Source of the DNA: Cyanobium sp. M30B3
GTDB taxonomy: Bacteria; Cyanobacteriota; Cyanobacteriia; PCC-6307; Cyanobiaceae
Direction of reading: 5' to 3'
Assembly: GCA_018399015.1 (NCBI GenBank)
Contig: CP073761.1
Coordinates: forward strand, 744,001 to 808,000
Length of the DNA: 64,000 nucleotides
The notes below the pieces were generated by a model. The model ran no database searches. It was not told the origin of the DNA and saw nothing but the letters and a program-made list of their open reading frames with translations. A program made the position numbers and the translations under genes. Of this stretch, positions 9,580 through 17,970 are shown piece by piece; positions within the stretch are counted from its first letter, which is position 1; each line of letters begins with the position of its first letter.

Positions 9580-10269
9580 CTTGCCGCAGCTCTCCTTATT
9601 AAGTTGATGCGAGTAATGTACTGCTAGAATGATAGCATAATTCGCTGCCATGGGCTGCTTTTGTAATAAAAACTCCTCGTTAAAGAAAATCAATCCTTCT
9701 CGCCATCCCTGCATCAATTGAGGCATCGCTGTGGGTACTGCATCTGCTCACTTGTGAGAGCACCGCTTCCTATGGATCTTTGGCTTAAGCAGATCGTTGA
9801 GTTCCCTATCAGGAAAATATTGAGCTAAGTTGAATGATTGGACCAAGCATAATGGCCTACCATTGCCCTATTGTTCTGATCATAGCCTTGACTACTGATA
9901 GGAACCATGCCGGCAAGCAAATTGCCCCGAATCGCATGTGAATCATGAGCATATACCCAGTAGAAGAACCACAAGCGCCTGACCCGATGGGTTCGCGATT
10001 CGCAGACTCATTGGGTGTCACTAGGTCTGTTTCTAGGTATTCGTGATCTGCCTTGCGGGAATAGCGAGGATATTGGTCTAGCCAAGCGATGAGTGGATTG
10101 GCATCACTTTAGTCTAAGTGAGGAGGCAGGTTTGCACGGCTTCATTCTACAATCTTAAGACTCCCATTATGGCATCTTCGGGGCTCTCAGCTCCTAAGAT
10201 TTGTGGCAGCATTCCCATTGAGTGCTAATATCGATAAGGAAAAGCCGCTACTGCAGAGTTCAATCCACT
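9580..10269. other. AT-rich intergenic interval with a possible gene fragment
   Basis: About 690 bases without an intact gene. On the minus strand 10108 to 9857 is open for 83 codons without a usable start (NPLIAWLDQYPRYSRKADHEY near its beginning), which looks coding-like but matches no family I can name. It may be the tail of a lost gene. The rest shows no recognisable repeat, terminator or RNA. This is unusually sparse for a picocyanobacterium. Confidence 0.4.
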
Positions 10270-11121
10270 ATGGAACGGCATCATTTCTTCGACTTCATTG
10301 AAGCCGGTTTGCGAATTGAAACCTCGCATAATCAACGGCCATTCAGCTCTAGTCTTTGTCGATTTGAAGATATGATAACTAATGAGTACAGGGATATCTG
10401 TAGCTTCATCGGACAAAAGCCCGTATTGCATCGTAAGCAATGGGAGTACGCGTATATTGTTTGGAAACTTGACTCTTTGGGTAAACTTGGGATGGGTAGC
10501 AAGGGGATTGGATTTGGTGTTGGCCAAGAGCCTCTGCCTGCTGCTTTTAGTTCTAAGCAGTGCACTATCCTCGCAACTGATGCTCCTAAGGATAACAATG
10601 ATCAAGGCTGGGAGCTAACTCGCCAGTTCGCAACGTCCATTCAACAGCTTAGCAAGCCTGATATTCTGCCTGATTCAGAGCTGCAGAAATACTGTCACTT
10701 TAGAGAGCTTGATATGAATGATTATGAATCTATCCCGTCAGGGTGGGACTTTCACTGGAGTTCTTGTGTCATTGAGCATTTAGGAGGCATCCAGAGTGCC
10801 ATTGACTTTGTTGTTAACAGTGCACGCAAGTTGGCTCCTGGCGGAGTGGCTGTTCATACGACTGAGTTTAATCTAAGTTCCAATGAGGACACTCTTGATA
10901 TGCCAGGAACTTGTATACTGCGAAGGCGAGATCTTGATATGCTCAGAGTTCGATTGGCTGAAATAGGTCTACATATGGAAGATCTTGTTCTTGATCCCGG
11001 TAGTCATGTGTATAACTATCATGTAGACTGCCCTCCGTATCAATCGTATGGTCATTTGAGGCTTGAGTTGGATAAGTATGTGAGTACCAGTGTTGGGATG
11101 GTGATTGTCAACCCTGATTAG
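10270..11121 (+). CDS. Class I SAM-dependent methyltransferase-like protein
   Basis: 283 residues from the ATG at 10270; a GTG at 10222 would add 16 residues with no family-like content. The segment SGWDFHWSSCVIEHLGG (about residues 157-173) fits the post-II region of class I methyltransferases, and ARKLAPGGVAVHTTEFN fits the 'LKPGG' strand. The SAM-binding glycine loop is weak: LGMGSKGIGFGVGQEPLP may replace it. It is probably a sugar or glycan methyltransferase, given the neighbouring glycosyltransferase and FkbM gene. The low GC and the long empty upstream region suggest it entered with the AT-rich block. The substrate is unknown. Confidence 0.7.
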   Translation: MERHHFFDFIEAGLRIETSHNQRPFSSSLCRFEDMITNEYRDICSFIGQKPVLHRKQWEYAYIVWKLDSLGKLGMGSKGIGFGVGQEPLPAAFSSKQCTILATDAPKDNNDQGWELTRQFATSIQQLSKPDILPDSELQKYCHFRELDMNDYESIPSGWDFHWSSCVIEHLGGIQSAIDFVVNSARKLAPGGVAVHTTEFNLSSNEDTLDMPGTCILRRRDLDMLRVRLAEIGLHMEDLVLDPGSHVYNYHVDCPPYQSYGHLRLELDKYVSTSVGMVIVNPD

Positions 11122-11180
11122 CGACGTCTATTTTGATAATCATAGCAAGACTGTATTGGCTAGCCGAGATCTTTCGAGCG

Positions 11181-12419
11181 CTAAGGCGTTCTAGCTGGCG
11201 ATCTATAACTTTCCAGCCTATAGTTGCTGCGAATTGAAATAGCCAGAAGCTTGCCCATGCGGTTAATAAGTCTTATGAGATGATCTTTGTGGTGATTACT
11301 CTGTCTAACCATGGTTTGCAACTCAGTCACTAGATGAGCGCAAGCTTCTAGTTCCTCCTGAACTTGGTGGAGCTGAGATTGAAAGATATCTCGTTGCTCG
11401 TTGCTATGGTTTAAGGCCTGAATTGCTTTGTCTTTTTCCTCATTGATTGAAAAGTAAAGTCTCTCCATCTCTTCCTTGTTTTGCCTCGAAGTGACTTTCT
11501 CCAAATCCAATGCATGTTGAAGTTCTTGTGCTTCTAGCATTAGTTCTTTTATGCTATCTCCTTCGGTGGCTAGTTCTTTGCGAAGATTCTCGTTGGCCTC
11601 TAATTGGTCGGCCAGCTGTGATTGAAGAGAATCGATGCTTGCATCCTTGGCGACGGAGCTATCAAGCTTGTTGAAGATCAAAGATGAACCGACGGGTACT
11701 ACATCAAAAATATTGGGCGGGAGCATTAATTGGATAAGGCTACTGTGCAGATGGCTTCTGCAGTAATAGTCGTTAAGTCCATCAAAGTATAAGAAAGTGT
11801 AGCCATTGGCTTCAAGGTGTTGCCTGCAGCTGCTTCGATGTGGTGCGGCTAATCGCGAAACGGGCAGGGTTGCTTCTAATAGGATGACCTCGGGTTTGAG
11901 TTCGTCATCGAGTGTTGCCAAGGAGAGTCCCTTTATCGCCTTGTATTCGGCGCCTTCAATATCTAACTTAAGAAAGTTGATATGCCTTGGACGAGCATAT
12001 CGTTCAATGACTTCACGTAATGTGGTGGCGGCGACTCGTCGTGCGCGAGAAGTGTTATGCCGAGATGTAGTTCTTGTGTCGTCTGCCGTAGCTGTATCTA
12101 GTAAATGGTGCAGTCCATTCTCGCTTGGACAATCTCCAAGTACTGCCAGGTCAACAAAGCCAACTGAAGGCTCATCGACCACGGCAAAACATAAATTAAT
12201 GTCATCGGGTCGCTTGCTCTGAAGAGTCTCAAAGCATTCTTGCAAAGGTTCAAGATTGATCCCGCGCCAACCATTTTCGTAAAATATCTTTGTAACACTA
12301 TCGATGTCTGGGCTCCATGCGCCTGCATCTATGTAGAATCCGTGCTCTATATTGCAAAACAGTCTGTACAGATACAGATCTTCAAAGTTCTGTGAATAAA
12401 GTCTGCGTGGCTTCCACAT
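11181..12419 (-). CDS. FkbM-family methyltransferase with long C-terminal coiled coil
   Basis: 412 residues from the ATG at 12419 (a TTG 6 codons upstream is possible). Residues about 1-245 are an FkbM SAM methyltransferase: SQNFEDLYLYRLF, GFYIDAGAWSPDIDSVT (SAM loop), NGWRGINLEP and INFLKLDIEGAEYKAIKG are all family hallmarks. Residues about 262-379 are a continuous coiled coil rich in Glu, Gln and Leu, ending in a short basic amphipathic tail (RLINRMGKLLAISIRS). The arrangement resembles chain-terminating methyltransferases whose coiled coil sets polysaccharide length (WbdD type), but that role is inference. It is convergent with the methyltransferase at 10270-11121 and lies in the AT-rich block. 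Confidence 0.85.
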   Translation of the reverse strand: MWKPRRLYSQNFEDLYLYRLFCNIEHGFYIDAGAWSPDIDSVTKIFYENGWRGINLEPLQECFETLQSKRPDDINLCFAVVDEPSVGFVDLAVLGDCPSENGLHHLLDTATADDTRTTSRHNTSRARRVAATTLREVIERYARPRHINFLKLDIEGAEYKAIKGLSLATLDDELKPEVILLEATLPVSRLAAPHRSSCRQHLEANGYTFLYFDGLNDYYCRSHLHSSLIQLMLPPNIFDVVPVGSSLIFNKLDSSVAKDASIDSLQSQLADQLEANENLRKELATEGDSIKELMLEAQELQHALDLEKVTSRQNKEEMERLYFSINEEKDKAIQALNHSNEQRDIFQSQLHQVQEELEACAHLVTELQTMVRQSNHHKDHLIRLINRMGKLLAISIRSNYRLESYRSPARTP

Positions 12420-12910
12420 CGTTGTCCTTGCTGTCAAGCTGATTGTCTCACAGATCGTGGCCAGGGTCGTCTCCCGTGGTCCAAGCCTGAGCTAGATCCT
12501 CCATCATTCTAGTGGCCAATGTCACCTTTGCCATTAATGGAGCCGCTGGCTCTTGGAGCTGGCCAATCGATTTCTGTGCTAAGCCACTGTCTTGCTGATT
12601 AGGCTGTCATACTGTAGTCATCACTTTGTCCTTGGCATCACTGCTTCCGTTTCCGGCGAACATATATTCTGTTGTCGAAGTATGATCTGTTGAATCTTTC
12701 AACCTTCTTGTCTTTTGATACTCCAGGGCTCTTGGCGCAGCAACTGAGAGGAAAGATGGAGTACTGGTAGAGCTTGTCGGTTGGGATGGCTTGACTGTCT
12801 AGTATTGGGCTTTTCCAAGTTTGGTCCTCTCGTCTGCACTTATCCCACGGGCTCTGTCAACCTCATCTGACTATTGTCATGAGTGGGAATGCCTGTCGAT
12901 GTTTGTTGTT
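12420..12910. other. AT-rich intergenic interval, nothing recognised
   Basis: About 490 bases with stops in all frames and no family-like stretch, inverted repeat or RNA that I can identify. It presumably contains the promoter of the FkbM gene and the 3' region of the small minus-strand gene at 12911-13213. Confidence 0.4.
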
Positions 12911-13213
12911 CTAGATAGTTAAGGGTCTGTGGTCAGTAGCCCGGATGTTGACATAAGAAATCGGATCATCAGGATACCGCTTTCCATCTACGCGGCCTTC
13001 GTGATTCTTTTGGCTTTCGGGCAGTGGGGGATCCTGCCCTAGCGCTTTTCCTGATCCACTGAGCCAGCAGCGTGCCTTTAGTGCGGGAGTCCACTCTGAG
13101 GGGCAGCCAGCATCAAGATAGTCTTTGCTAGACTGATCAAGTTGATGTTGCAATCCTCTCGCGATGAAGCGCTGCCAGCCCTTCCAAAAGTGATCGGTGG
13201 ATGAGGAAGTCAT
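12911..13213 (-). CDS. Hypothetical protein, 100 residues
   Basis: Open from an ATG at 13213 that shares its CATG with the oppositely oriented ATG at 13212. The residue mix is balanced and protein-like (WKGWQRFIARGL, WTPALKARCWLSGSGKALGQ, RYPDDPISYVNIRATDHRP), unlike the repetitive composition of antisense shadows here. There are no membrane segments, signal peptide or motif I can name. It could be a small independent gene, the tail of a decayed one, or chance. The gap on its 3' side is empty. Confidence 0.35.
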   Translation of the reverse strand: MTSSSTDHFWKGWQRFIARGLQHQLDQSSKDYLDAGCPSEWTPALKARCWLSGSGKALGQDPPLPESQKNHEGRVDGKRYPDDPISYVNIRATDHRPLTI

Positions 13214-14039
13214 GGCCGTGAGGATCCAAATCTGGGCGCCCCGGCTCAAGGTCTCCTCCCTCGTGGAAGGCCTTCGTCGCGCCCGGCTCAGCCCGTCCCT
13301 CCTTGCTGAGTCCAGTGCTCTGCAACCGGATTTGCCGCTGTTGCTCGTCTACGCAGATCCTTTGGCCTGGATCCAGGCGTCTGAGCCGACCGATCCCGCT
13401 GGCGGTGCCTCCGAATTGATCAGGGCACTACCGGAGATCTTGGCGGTACAGCGGTCCTGCCGATTGGTGAACCTCAGCTGTGTTCTGATTCCTGCTCTGG
13501 TCTCATGGTGTGTTGACCCCATATGTCTGCCCCAACTGGAAGCCCAGCCACGGTTCTGCCGACCTGATCCCTTTGAGGCCTTGTTGGCGATCGAATGGCT
13601 ACGTGAGCACACTGAATACCTGCAGGTCTACCAGGACTTGGAAGCCCATCCCCTGGCCGCAGCAGTCGACCGGCGTCCTCCAGACTTGACTTGCCTCGAT
13701 CGCTATCGCCAGTCTGCGACCTTAGACGCATTGCAGCAGGCCTGCCATGAGCGGGCCGCCCTCGAAGCTGATCTTCGGCAGCTGGTTGCTCAGCCGCCGC
13801 AGAGTGAGCAGGGTCTGGAAGTCATTGCTCTGAGTGAGCAGCTTGCAGGCCTTCAAAGCCGTCTGCAGCAACGTGAGGTTCTCTATGCTCGCTGTGTTGA
13901 ATTACAACTCAGCCTTCAGGCCAGCCAGCATGATGTAGAGCAGCTTACTAGCAGGCTGATTTTGCTTGAGGAGTTGGTGGCCTCTGGCAGTAAGGCTAGC
14001 CGACGGATACTGGGACGCCTGGCCCAGGCCCTGGCATGA
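13212..14039 (+). CDS. Unknown protein with C-terminal coiled coil, coupled to a GT4
   Basis: 275 residues from the ATG at 13212. The first half is globular (LPLLLVYADPLAWIQASEP, LPEILAVQRSCRLVNLSCVLIP) and faintly resembles the 'family A' half of Synechococcus sulfotransferase-like proteins, but no catalytic motif is visible. Residues about 180-260 are coiled coil (ALEADLRQLV, LSEQLAGLQSRLQQRE), ending in a short amphipathic helix (SRRILGRLAQALA). Its stop overlaps the start of the next glycosyltransferase by 4 bases (ATGA), implying translational coupling and probably physical partnership. The pair at 24083-24802 and 23127-24086 repeats the same plan. Confidence 0.65.
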   Translation: MAVRIQIWAPRLKVSSLVEGLRRARLSPSLLAESSALQPDLPLLLVYADPLAWIQASEPTDPAGGASELIRALPEILAVQRSCRLVNLSCVLIPALVSWCVDPICLPQLEAQPRFCRPDPFEALLAIEWLREHTEYLQVYQDLEAHPLAAAVDRRPPDLTCLDRYRQSATLDALQQACHERAALEADLRQLVAQPPQSEQGLEVIALSEQLAGLQSRLQQREVLYARCVELQLSLQASQHDVEQLTSRLILLEELVASGSKASRRILGRLAQALA

Positions 14040-15103
14040 GCTTCCGGATTGGTGTTCTTGCCAATGCCCCAGGCGGGCCGCTGACCAGCTCGGCCTGGAT
14101 TCGACTGCTTTTGCCCTTGCAGCGGCTGGAGAAAAGGGGAGAGTGCTCCCTGCGATTGCTTGAGATTCCCGATTTTGGCCAATCCGGGGCCCACGGCATT
14201 GCAGACCTTGATTGCCTGATTGTGCAGCGGGTCGCATGTCCAACCGAGGCTGTTGCTGAGGAGTTGGTGTGCACGTGTCGCCGCCAGGGATTGCCGCTGA
14301 TCCTTGACCTTGACGACGCTCTTTTTGCCCTTCCTGCTAGCCATCCTGAATGTGAGCGCTATGCTCCCACACTTCCTGCCCTCGACCACCTGCTTGTCTC
14401 CGCTGACCTCCGGGTGTACTCCACCCAACAATTGGCCGAGCAGTGCCGCCAGCGGCTTCATGCCCACGGCCAAGTTCCCCGTCCTGATTCTGTTCTCATC
14501 AATGGCCTTGATGCAGCTACCTGGGGTGGTCCGGCTGGCTTTCCACGGGCCGCTGCCGTTGGCCCCATCAGGCTGCTTTATATGGGCAGTCGTACCCACG
14601 ACGCCGACTTGGCGCTGATCATTCCCGAGCTCGATGCGCTGGCGGCCCGAGATCCCCAGGCTTTTCGTCTCACCCTGGTGGGCGGCAGCAGTCATCCGCT
14701 ACACCGACCCTGGCTTGAGGTGGTGGACGTACCCATGGAGGTTCGTCGCTACCCGCGCTTTGTGCGCTGGCTGCGCCGACTGCCTCGCCACGATCTTGGG
14801 CTTACACCATTGGTGGCCAACGCCTTCAACGCCGCAAAAAGCGACGTGAAAGTGCTCGATTACGCTGCTATTGGTCTGCCAAGCCTCTGTTCGCCAGGGC
14901 CTGCCTACGAGTTCTTTCTTACTGCAGGTCTTGCCCTTGGGGCCGAGCAAGGGTGCTGGGCAAAGAGAATCACGTGGGCAATTCGCCATCGCCGTGGTTT
15001 GCGCCGCTTGGCCAAGGCCGTCAATGTCTATTTATGGGAACAACGCAGTGCTGACGTTGTCGGCTCAAACTGGCTCGAATTGTTTGAGTCGTTGGTGACC
15101 TAG
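14036..15103 (+). CDS. GT4-like glycosyltransferase
   Basis: 355 residues, a GT-B fold. The N-terminal half has LILDLDDALFALP followed by ALDHLLVSADLRVYST, common in cyanobacterial family 4 transferases. The C-terminal half has IRLLYMGSRTHDADLALI (donor-domain entry) and KSDVKVLDYAAIGLPSLCS, which takes the place of the E-x7-E region. It is translationally coupled (4-base overlap) to the upstream coiled-coil protein. Downstream at 15109-15126 a small CCCTTG/CAAGGG hairpin separates it from the convergent gene at 15191. The sugar specificity is unknown. Confidence 0.85.
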   Translation: MSFRIGVLANAPGGPLTSSAWIRLLLPLQRLEKRGECSLRLLEIPDFGQSGAHGIADLDCLIVQRVACPTEAVAEELVCTCRRQGLPLILDLDDALFALPASHPECERYAPTLPALDHLLVSADLRVYSTQQLAEQCRQRLHAHGQVPRPDSVLINGLDAATWGGPAGFPRAAAVGPIRLLYMGSRTHDADLALIIPELDALAARDPQAFRLTLVGGSSHPLHRPWLEVVDVPMEVRRYPRFVRWLRRLPRHDLGLTPLVANAFNAAKSDVKVLDYAAIGLPSLCSPGPAYEFFLTAGLALGAEQGCWAKRITWAIRHRRGLRRLAKAVNVYLWEQRSADVVGSNWLELFESLVT

Positions 15104-15190
15104 TTCACCCCTTGAAAAAACAAGGGCCTCTGCCGAGTCTCGGGGTCCATTGGTGCAGACTCCTTTGAGTTGGACAACACTTGTTTTCGC

Positions 15191-17722
15191 TTAAGCTTGC
15201 TTTGGTCGATTCATCGCATGTCGAACAAGTGCATCTTTGTAGCGCTTGCCACATGCTTCGTGTGAGAGATGTGATAAATTAAATTCTTGCGTGCTTGATT
15301 GTGGTGATTTGCAATTAGTGTTCAAAGCGCTTCGAAGCAGCACAGCTGCTTCATTTAGATTCGGCTCGCCCCAATAATGTCCTAATGCATTTGGGTATGC
15401 GTCGGCTGAGATCATCCTGGCTGAGCAGTTGACGAGGTAAAAGTTTGGACCCTTGCAGAAGTCCGTGTTTCCTCCAAAGGCGCTAGCTACAACTGGTACG
15501 CCCAGGATTCCGGCTTCGGCAATTCCTCTCCCAAAGCCCTCGCTGCGGTGCAGAGAAAGGAACGCATCACAGCAGCCAATCAGTTCTAACAGTTCCTGCC
15601 GGCTCAGATTCGATTCGATTATCTTAAGTCGAGGGTCTCTTGCTGCCTCCTCTTGGAGTCTCTCCCATTCGATGTTCTTTCTTTGCTGCCCCAGTACCTT
15701 GATCACCAGTTGGGCCTGCTCAGAAGCCTCTAAAGGGAAAGCTTGTTGAAAGACTCTGACGGCCCCCCAAGGATTTTTGCGCTCCAATGACGACTTAAGA
15801 TCAAAAATAAAAAGAATAAGCTTTGCGTCCTGTTCCAGTTTCCATCGCTTACGTGTCTGTTCACGGCAGGCAGGATTCTGATATAGCTCAGCGTTGTCGA
15901 TGTGTACAGTCATGGGCATCACCTTCAGCGGCCGCTGGACTGGATCGCTGAACGGTTCCAGCGCTTTAGCTGTGAATGTGCTCGCAGGCCAGAACATATC
16001 GGCCAGTGGAATCATGCATTTCCATTCCTCTGGCCATGTCTGTGTTTCCCAGGGCCAGGTCACGATTGTGGTGCGTCCGCTCTGCTGACCCAGACCCTCC
16101 CGTGCGATCCAGCTCCCATGGCTCAAAGCGGTAAGGCAAACTAGATTGAACTGATACGGACCCAGCTCCCCTGGGGATAGGGTCTTGGCCTCTAGGCTGC
16201 GTTCGCCACAGTAAGCGCCGTTATTTGCCGGAACATTCACAACACAGAACGGAATCTCTGCACTGGTTAACGCCAGGGATGCCATGCGCACGTCTTCGCC
16301 CACACCGAAGACTTCAAAAGCATGGCCGATCAGGTTCACGCCAAATGGCCGCTCCCGCGGCGGCCGTGGGTTGTCTTCTTCGTAAGGCTCTGTCTCCATC
16401 CGGCCGCCTGCACCAAAGCGGATATGGCTGAGCTCATCCTGGGCGTGGTCGCCCCACCATCGGCCATAGAGGTGGAGTGCCTCCGGCAGGGGAAACCGCT
16501 CTTGCAGCAAGGGCTGTTCCAGCCACTGCAGCACTCCGATCAGTGGCAATCCCCGCACCGACTGATTGAGCACCTCCAGGAGCTCAGCGTCCTGTCGCAA
16601 CAGGCGGTACTGCCCCCATAACTCGGGGCTGACAAGCCGCACGGCCAGTCGCAGGTTCGGGCCCCATGGAGAGCCCAGGTGCAGGGCTCCGAGTTCGGGA
16701 TGCAGGAGGTTGCGCAGCAGCGTCACACACCACAGGTCCTCCAGTCCGGACGCTGCCAGGTGGGTTTCTAGAAGCTCCTGCCAGGGCTGCACCTCTGGAT
16801 CCAGGCCCCAGGCCTGCCGCAGCCGCAGCAGGGTGGGTGCGCTGAGGAGCGATTCGGCCGTGGTGACGGCATTGTCAAGTTCTTCCAGCCAGGTGCGTTC
16901 GGGCTGGGGCAGGGCCTCCCCACGCTGGAGCTGCAGCCCATAGCTATGCAACATGTCGCCGGGTGAATCGCCGAGCTGGTCGGCTAAGCATTGGGTGAGT
17001 GCCATCGCCTGGCCCCTGCACCGTCCCGGTCTCTGCCAATCGCTGGCGCTGCGGGTGCGCACCCAGAGCTCGGGAACTGCCAAGCAGCGCGGGCTGTGCG
17101 CTGCCAGGGTTTCCATCAGACTGAGCTGCAGGTGGGCTGGACCGTGCTCTTCTCGCAGCGCCGTGGAGAGGGCCAGCAGGCTCCGTCGCCACACGACCGC
17201 CCCTGGGCAGTAGAGCCCCTGGATCGTGAGTTGCGGCACCCACGTGCTGGTGGGTCGTGCGCGATGCCGCCTGAGAGCCTGGCCATCCCAGGCCAGATGC
17301 TCTCCTTCACCGGCGACCAACAGCAGTTGCGGTTCCTGATTGACGATGTTGAACCAGTCCACCAGTGCTGCTGGCATGAGCTGGTCGCCGGCCTCCAGCC
17401 ACCAGATCCATGATCCCCGAGCCTGGCGCCAGGCCTGCTGGAGGGCGGCCGGTTCACTGGAAGCGTTGTGCTCCAGCCATACCAGCCGCGTATGGCTGGC
17501 AAGGGCAGCGGAGGCGCGTTCCATTCCGCAGGGCGAAAGCTGCCAAGGCACCAGCAGGATCTCGAGCCAGAGATCATCAGCCATGGCGGCAACGGCGATG
17601 CTGCTCAAGGTGTGCTCCAACTGGTCTGCATCTCCACGGCAGAGCAGCGGCATGGAGAGGCTGGCTGGCTGGCTGATGTTCAAGGCTCCTGGCCCATGCA
17701 ACGCTGTCGGGCTTGCCAACAA
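15191..17722 (-). CDS. Bifunctional GT2-like and GT4 glycosyltransferase
   Basis: 843 residues if it starts at the TTG at 17722; an ATG at 17653 would cut into the first strand of the N-terminal domain, so the upstream start is favoured but uncertain. Residues about 20-250 look like a GT2 fold (DADQLEHTLSSI, SWIWWLEAGDQLMP), with a weak acidic motif. Residues about 450-830 are a GT4 domain: FGVNLIGHAFEVFGVGEDVR, WPWETQTWPEEW, LILFIFDLKSSLERKNPWGA and the E-x7-E region RSEGFGRGIAEAGILGVPVV. It probably transfers two sugars in one polymer repeat. It is convergent with the GT4 gene at 14036-15103. Confidence 0.85.
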   Translation of the reverse strand: MLASPTALHGPGALNISQPASLSMPLLCRGDADQLEHTLSSIAVAAMADDLWLEILLVPWQLSPCGMERASAALASHTRLVWLEHNASSEPAALQQAWRQARGSWIWWLEAGDQLMPAALVDWFNIVNQEPQLLLVAGEGEHLAWDGQALRRHRARPTSTWVPQLTIQGLYCPGAVVWRRSLLALSTALREEHGPAHLQLSLMETLAAHSPRCLAVPELWVRTRSASDWQRPGRCRGQAMALTQCLADQLGDSPGDMLHSYGLQLQRGEALPQPERTWLEELDNAVTTAESLLSAPTLLRLRQAWGLDPEVQPWQELLETHLAASGLEDLWCVTLLRNLLHPELGALHLGSPWGPNLRLAVRLVSPELWGQYRLLRQDAELLEVLNQSVRGLPLIGVLQWLEQPLLQERFPLPEALHLYGRWWGDHAQDELSHIRFGAGGRMETEPYEEDNPRPPRERPFGVNLIGHAFEVFGVGEDVRMASLALTSAEIPFCVVNVPANNGAYCGERSLEAKTLSPGELGPYQFNLVCLTALSHGSWIAREGLGQQSGRTTIVTWPWETQTWPEEWKCMIPLADMFWPASTFTAKALEPFSDPVQRPLKVMPMTVHIDNAELYQNPACREQTRKRWKLEQDAKLILFIFDLKSSLERKNPWGAVRVFQQAFPLEASEQAQLVIKVLGQQRKNIEWERLQEEAARDPRLKIIESNLSRQELLELIGCCDAFLSLHRSEGFGRGIAEAGILGVPVVASAFGGNTDFCKGPNFYLVNCSARMISADAYPNALGHYWGEPNLNEAAVLLRSALNTNCKSPQSSTQEFNLSHLSHEACGKRYKDALVRHAMNRPKQA

Positions 17723-17970
17723 ACCTTATCCTCGGTTTGGCGCTTTTCGCCATGTTCGCGCAACAGCGGGCCACCCTGGACTCTCGTATTGGGATTGGCC
17801 TTTACGAAAGCTGTGGGGTTTTCCCCTCCATAAGGTGGAAATCTGTTAAGGCTGGCTGACGAGATTAACATCGGCATATTGATTGTAATTCATGGGATGG
17901 GGTTGCTGCCGCTAGCGAGAGGTTTTGGAGCAGGCTTGTGTCTCGATAACTCAGTTGATCCATCCAGGTA

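Noticed and set aside
15109-15126. CCCTTG-AAAAAA-CAAGGG hairpin between convergent genes
   Set aside because: The stem is only 6 bp and there is no T-run after it on either strand, so I do not call it a terminator.
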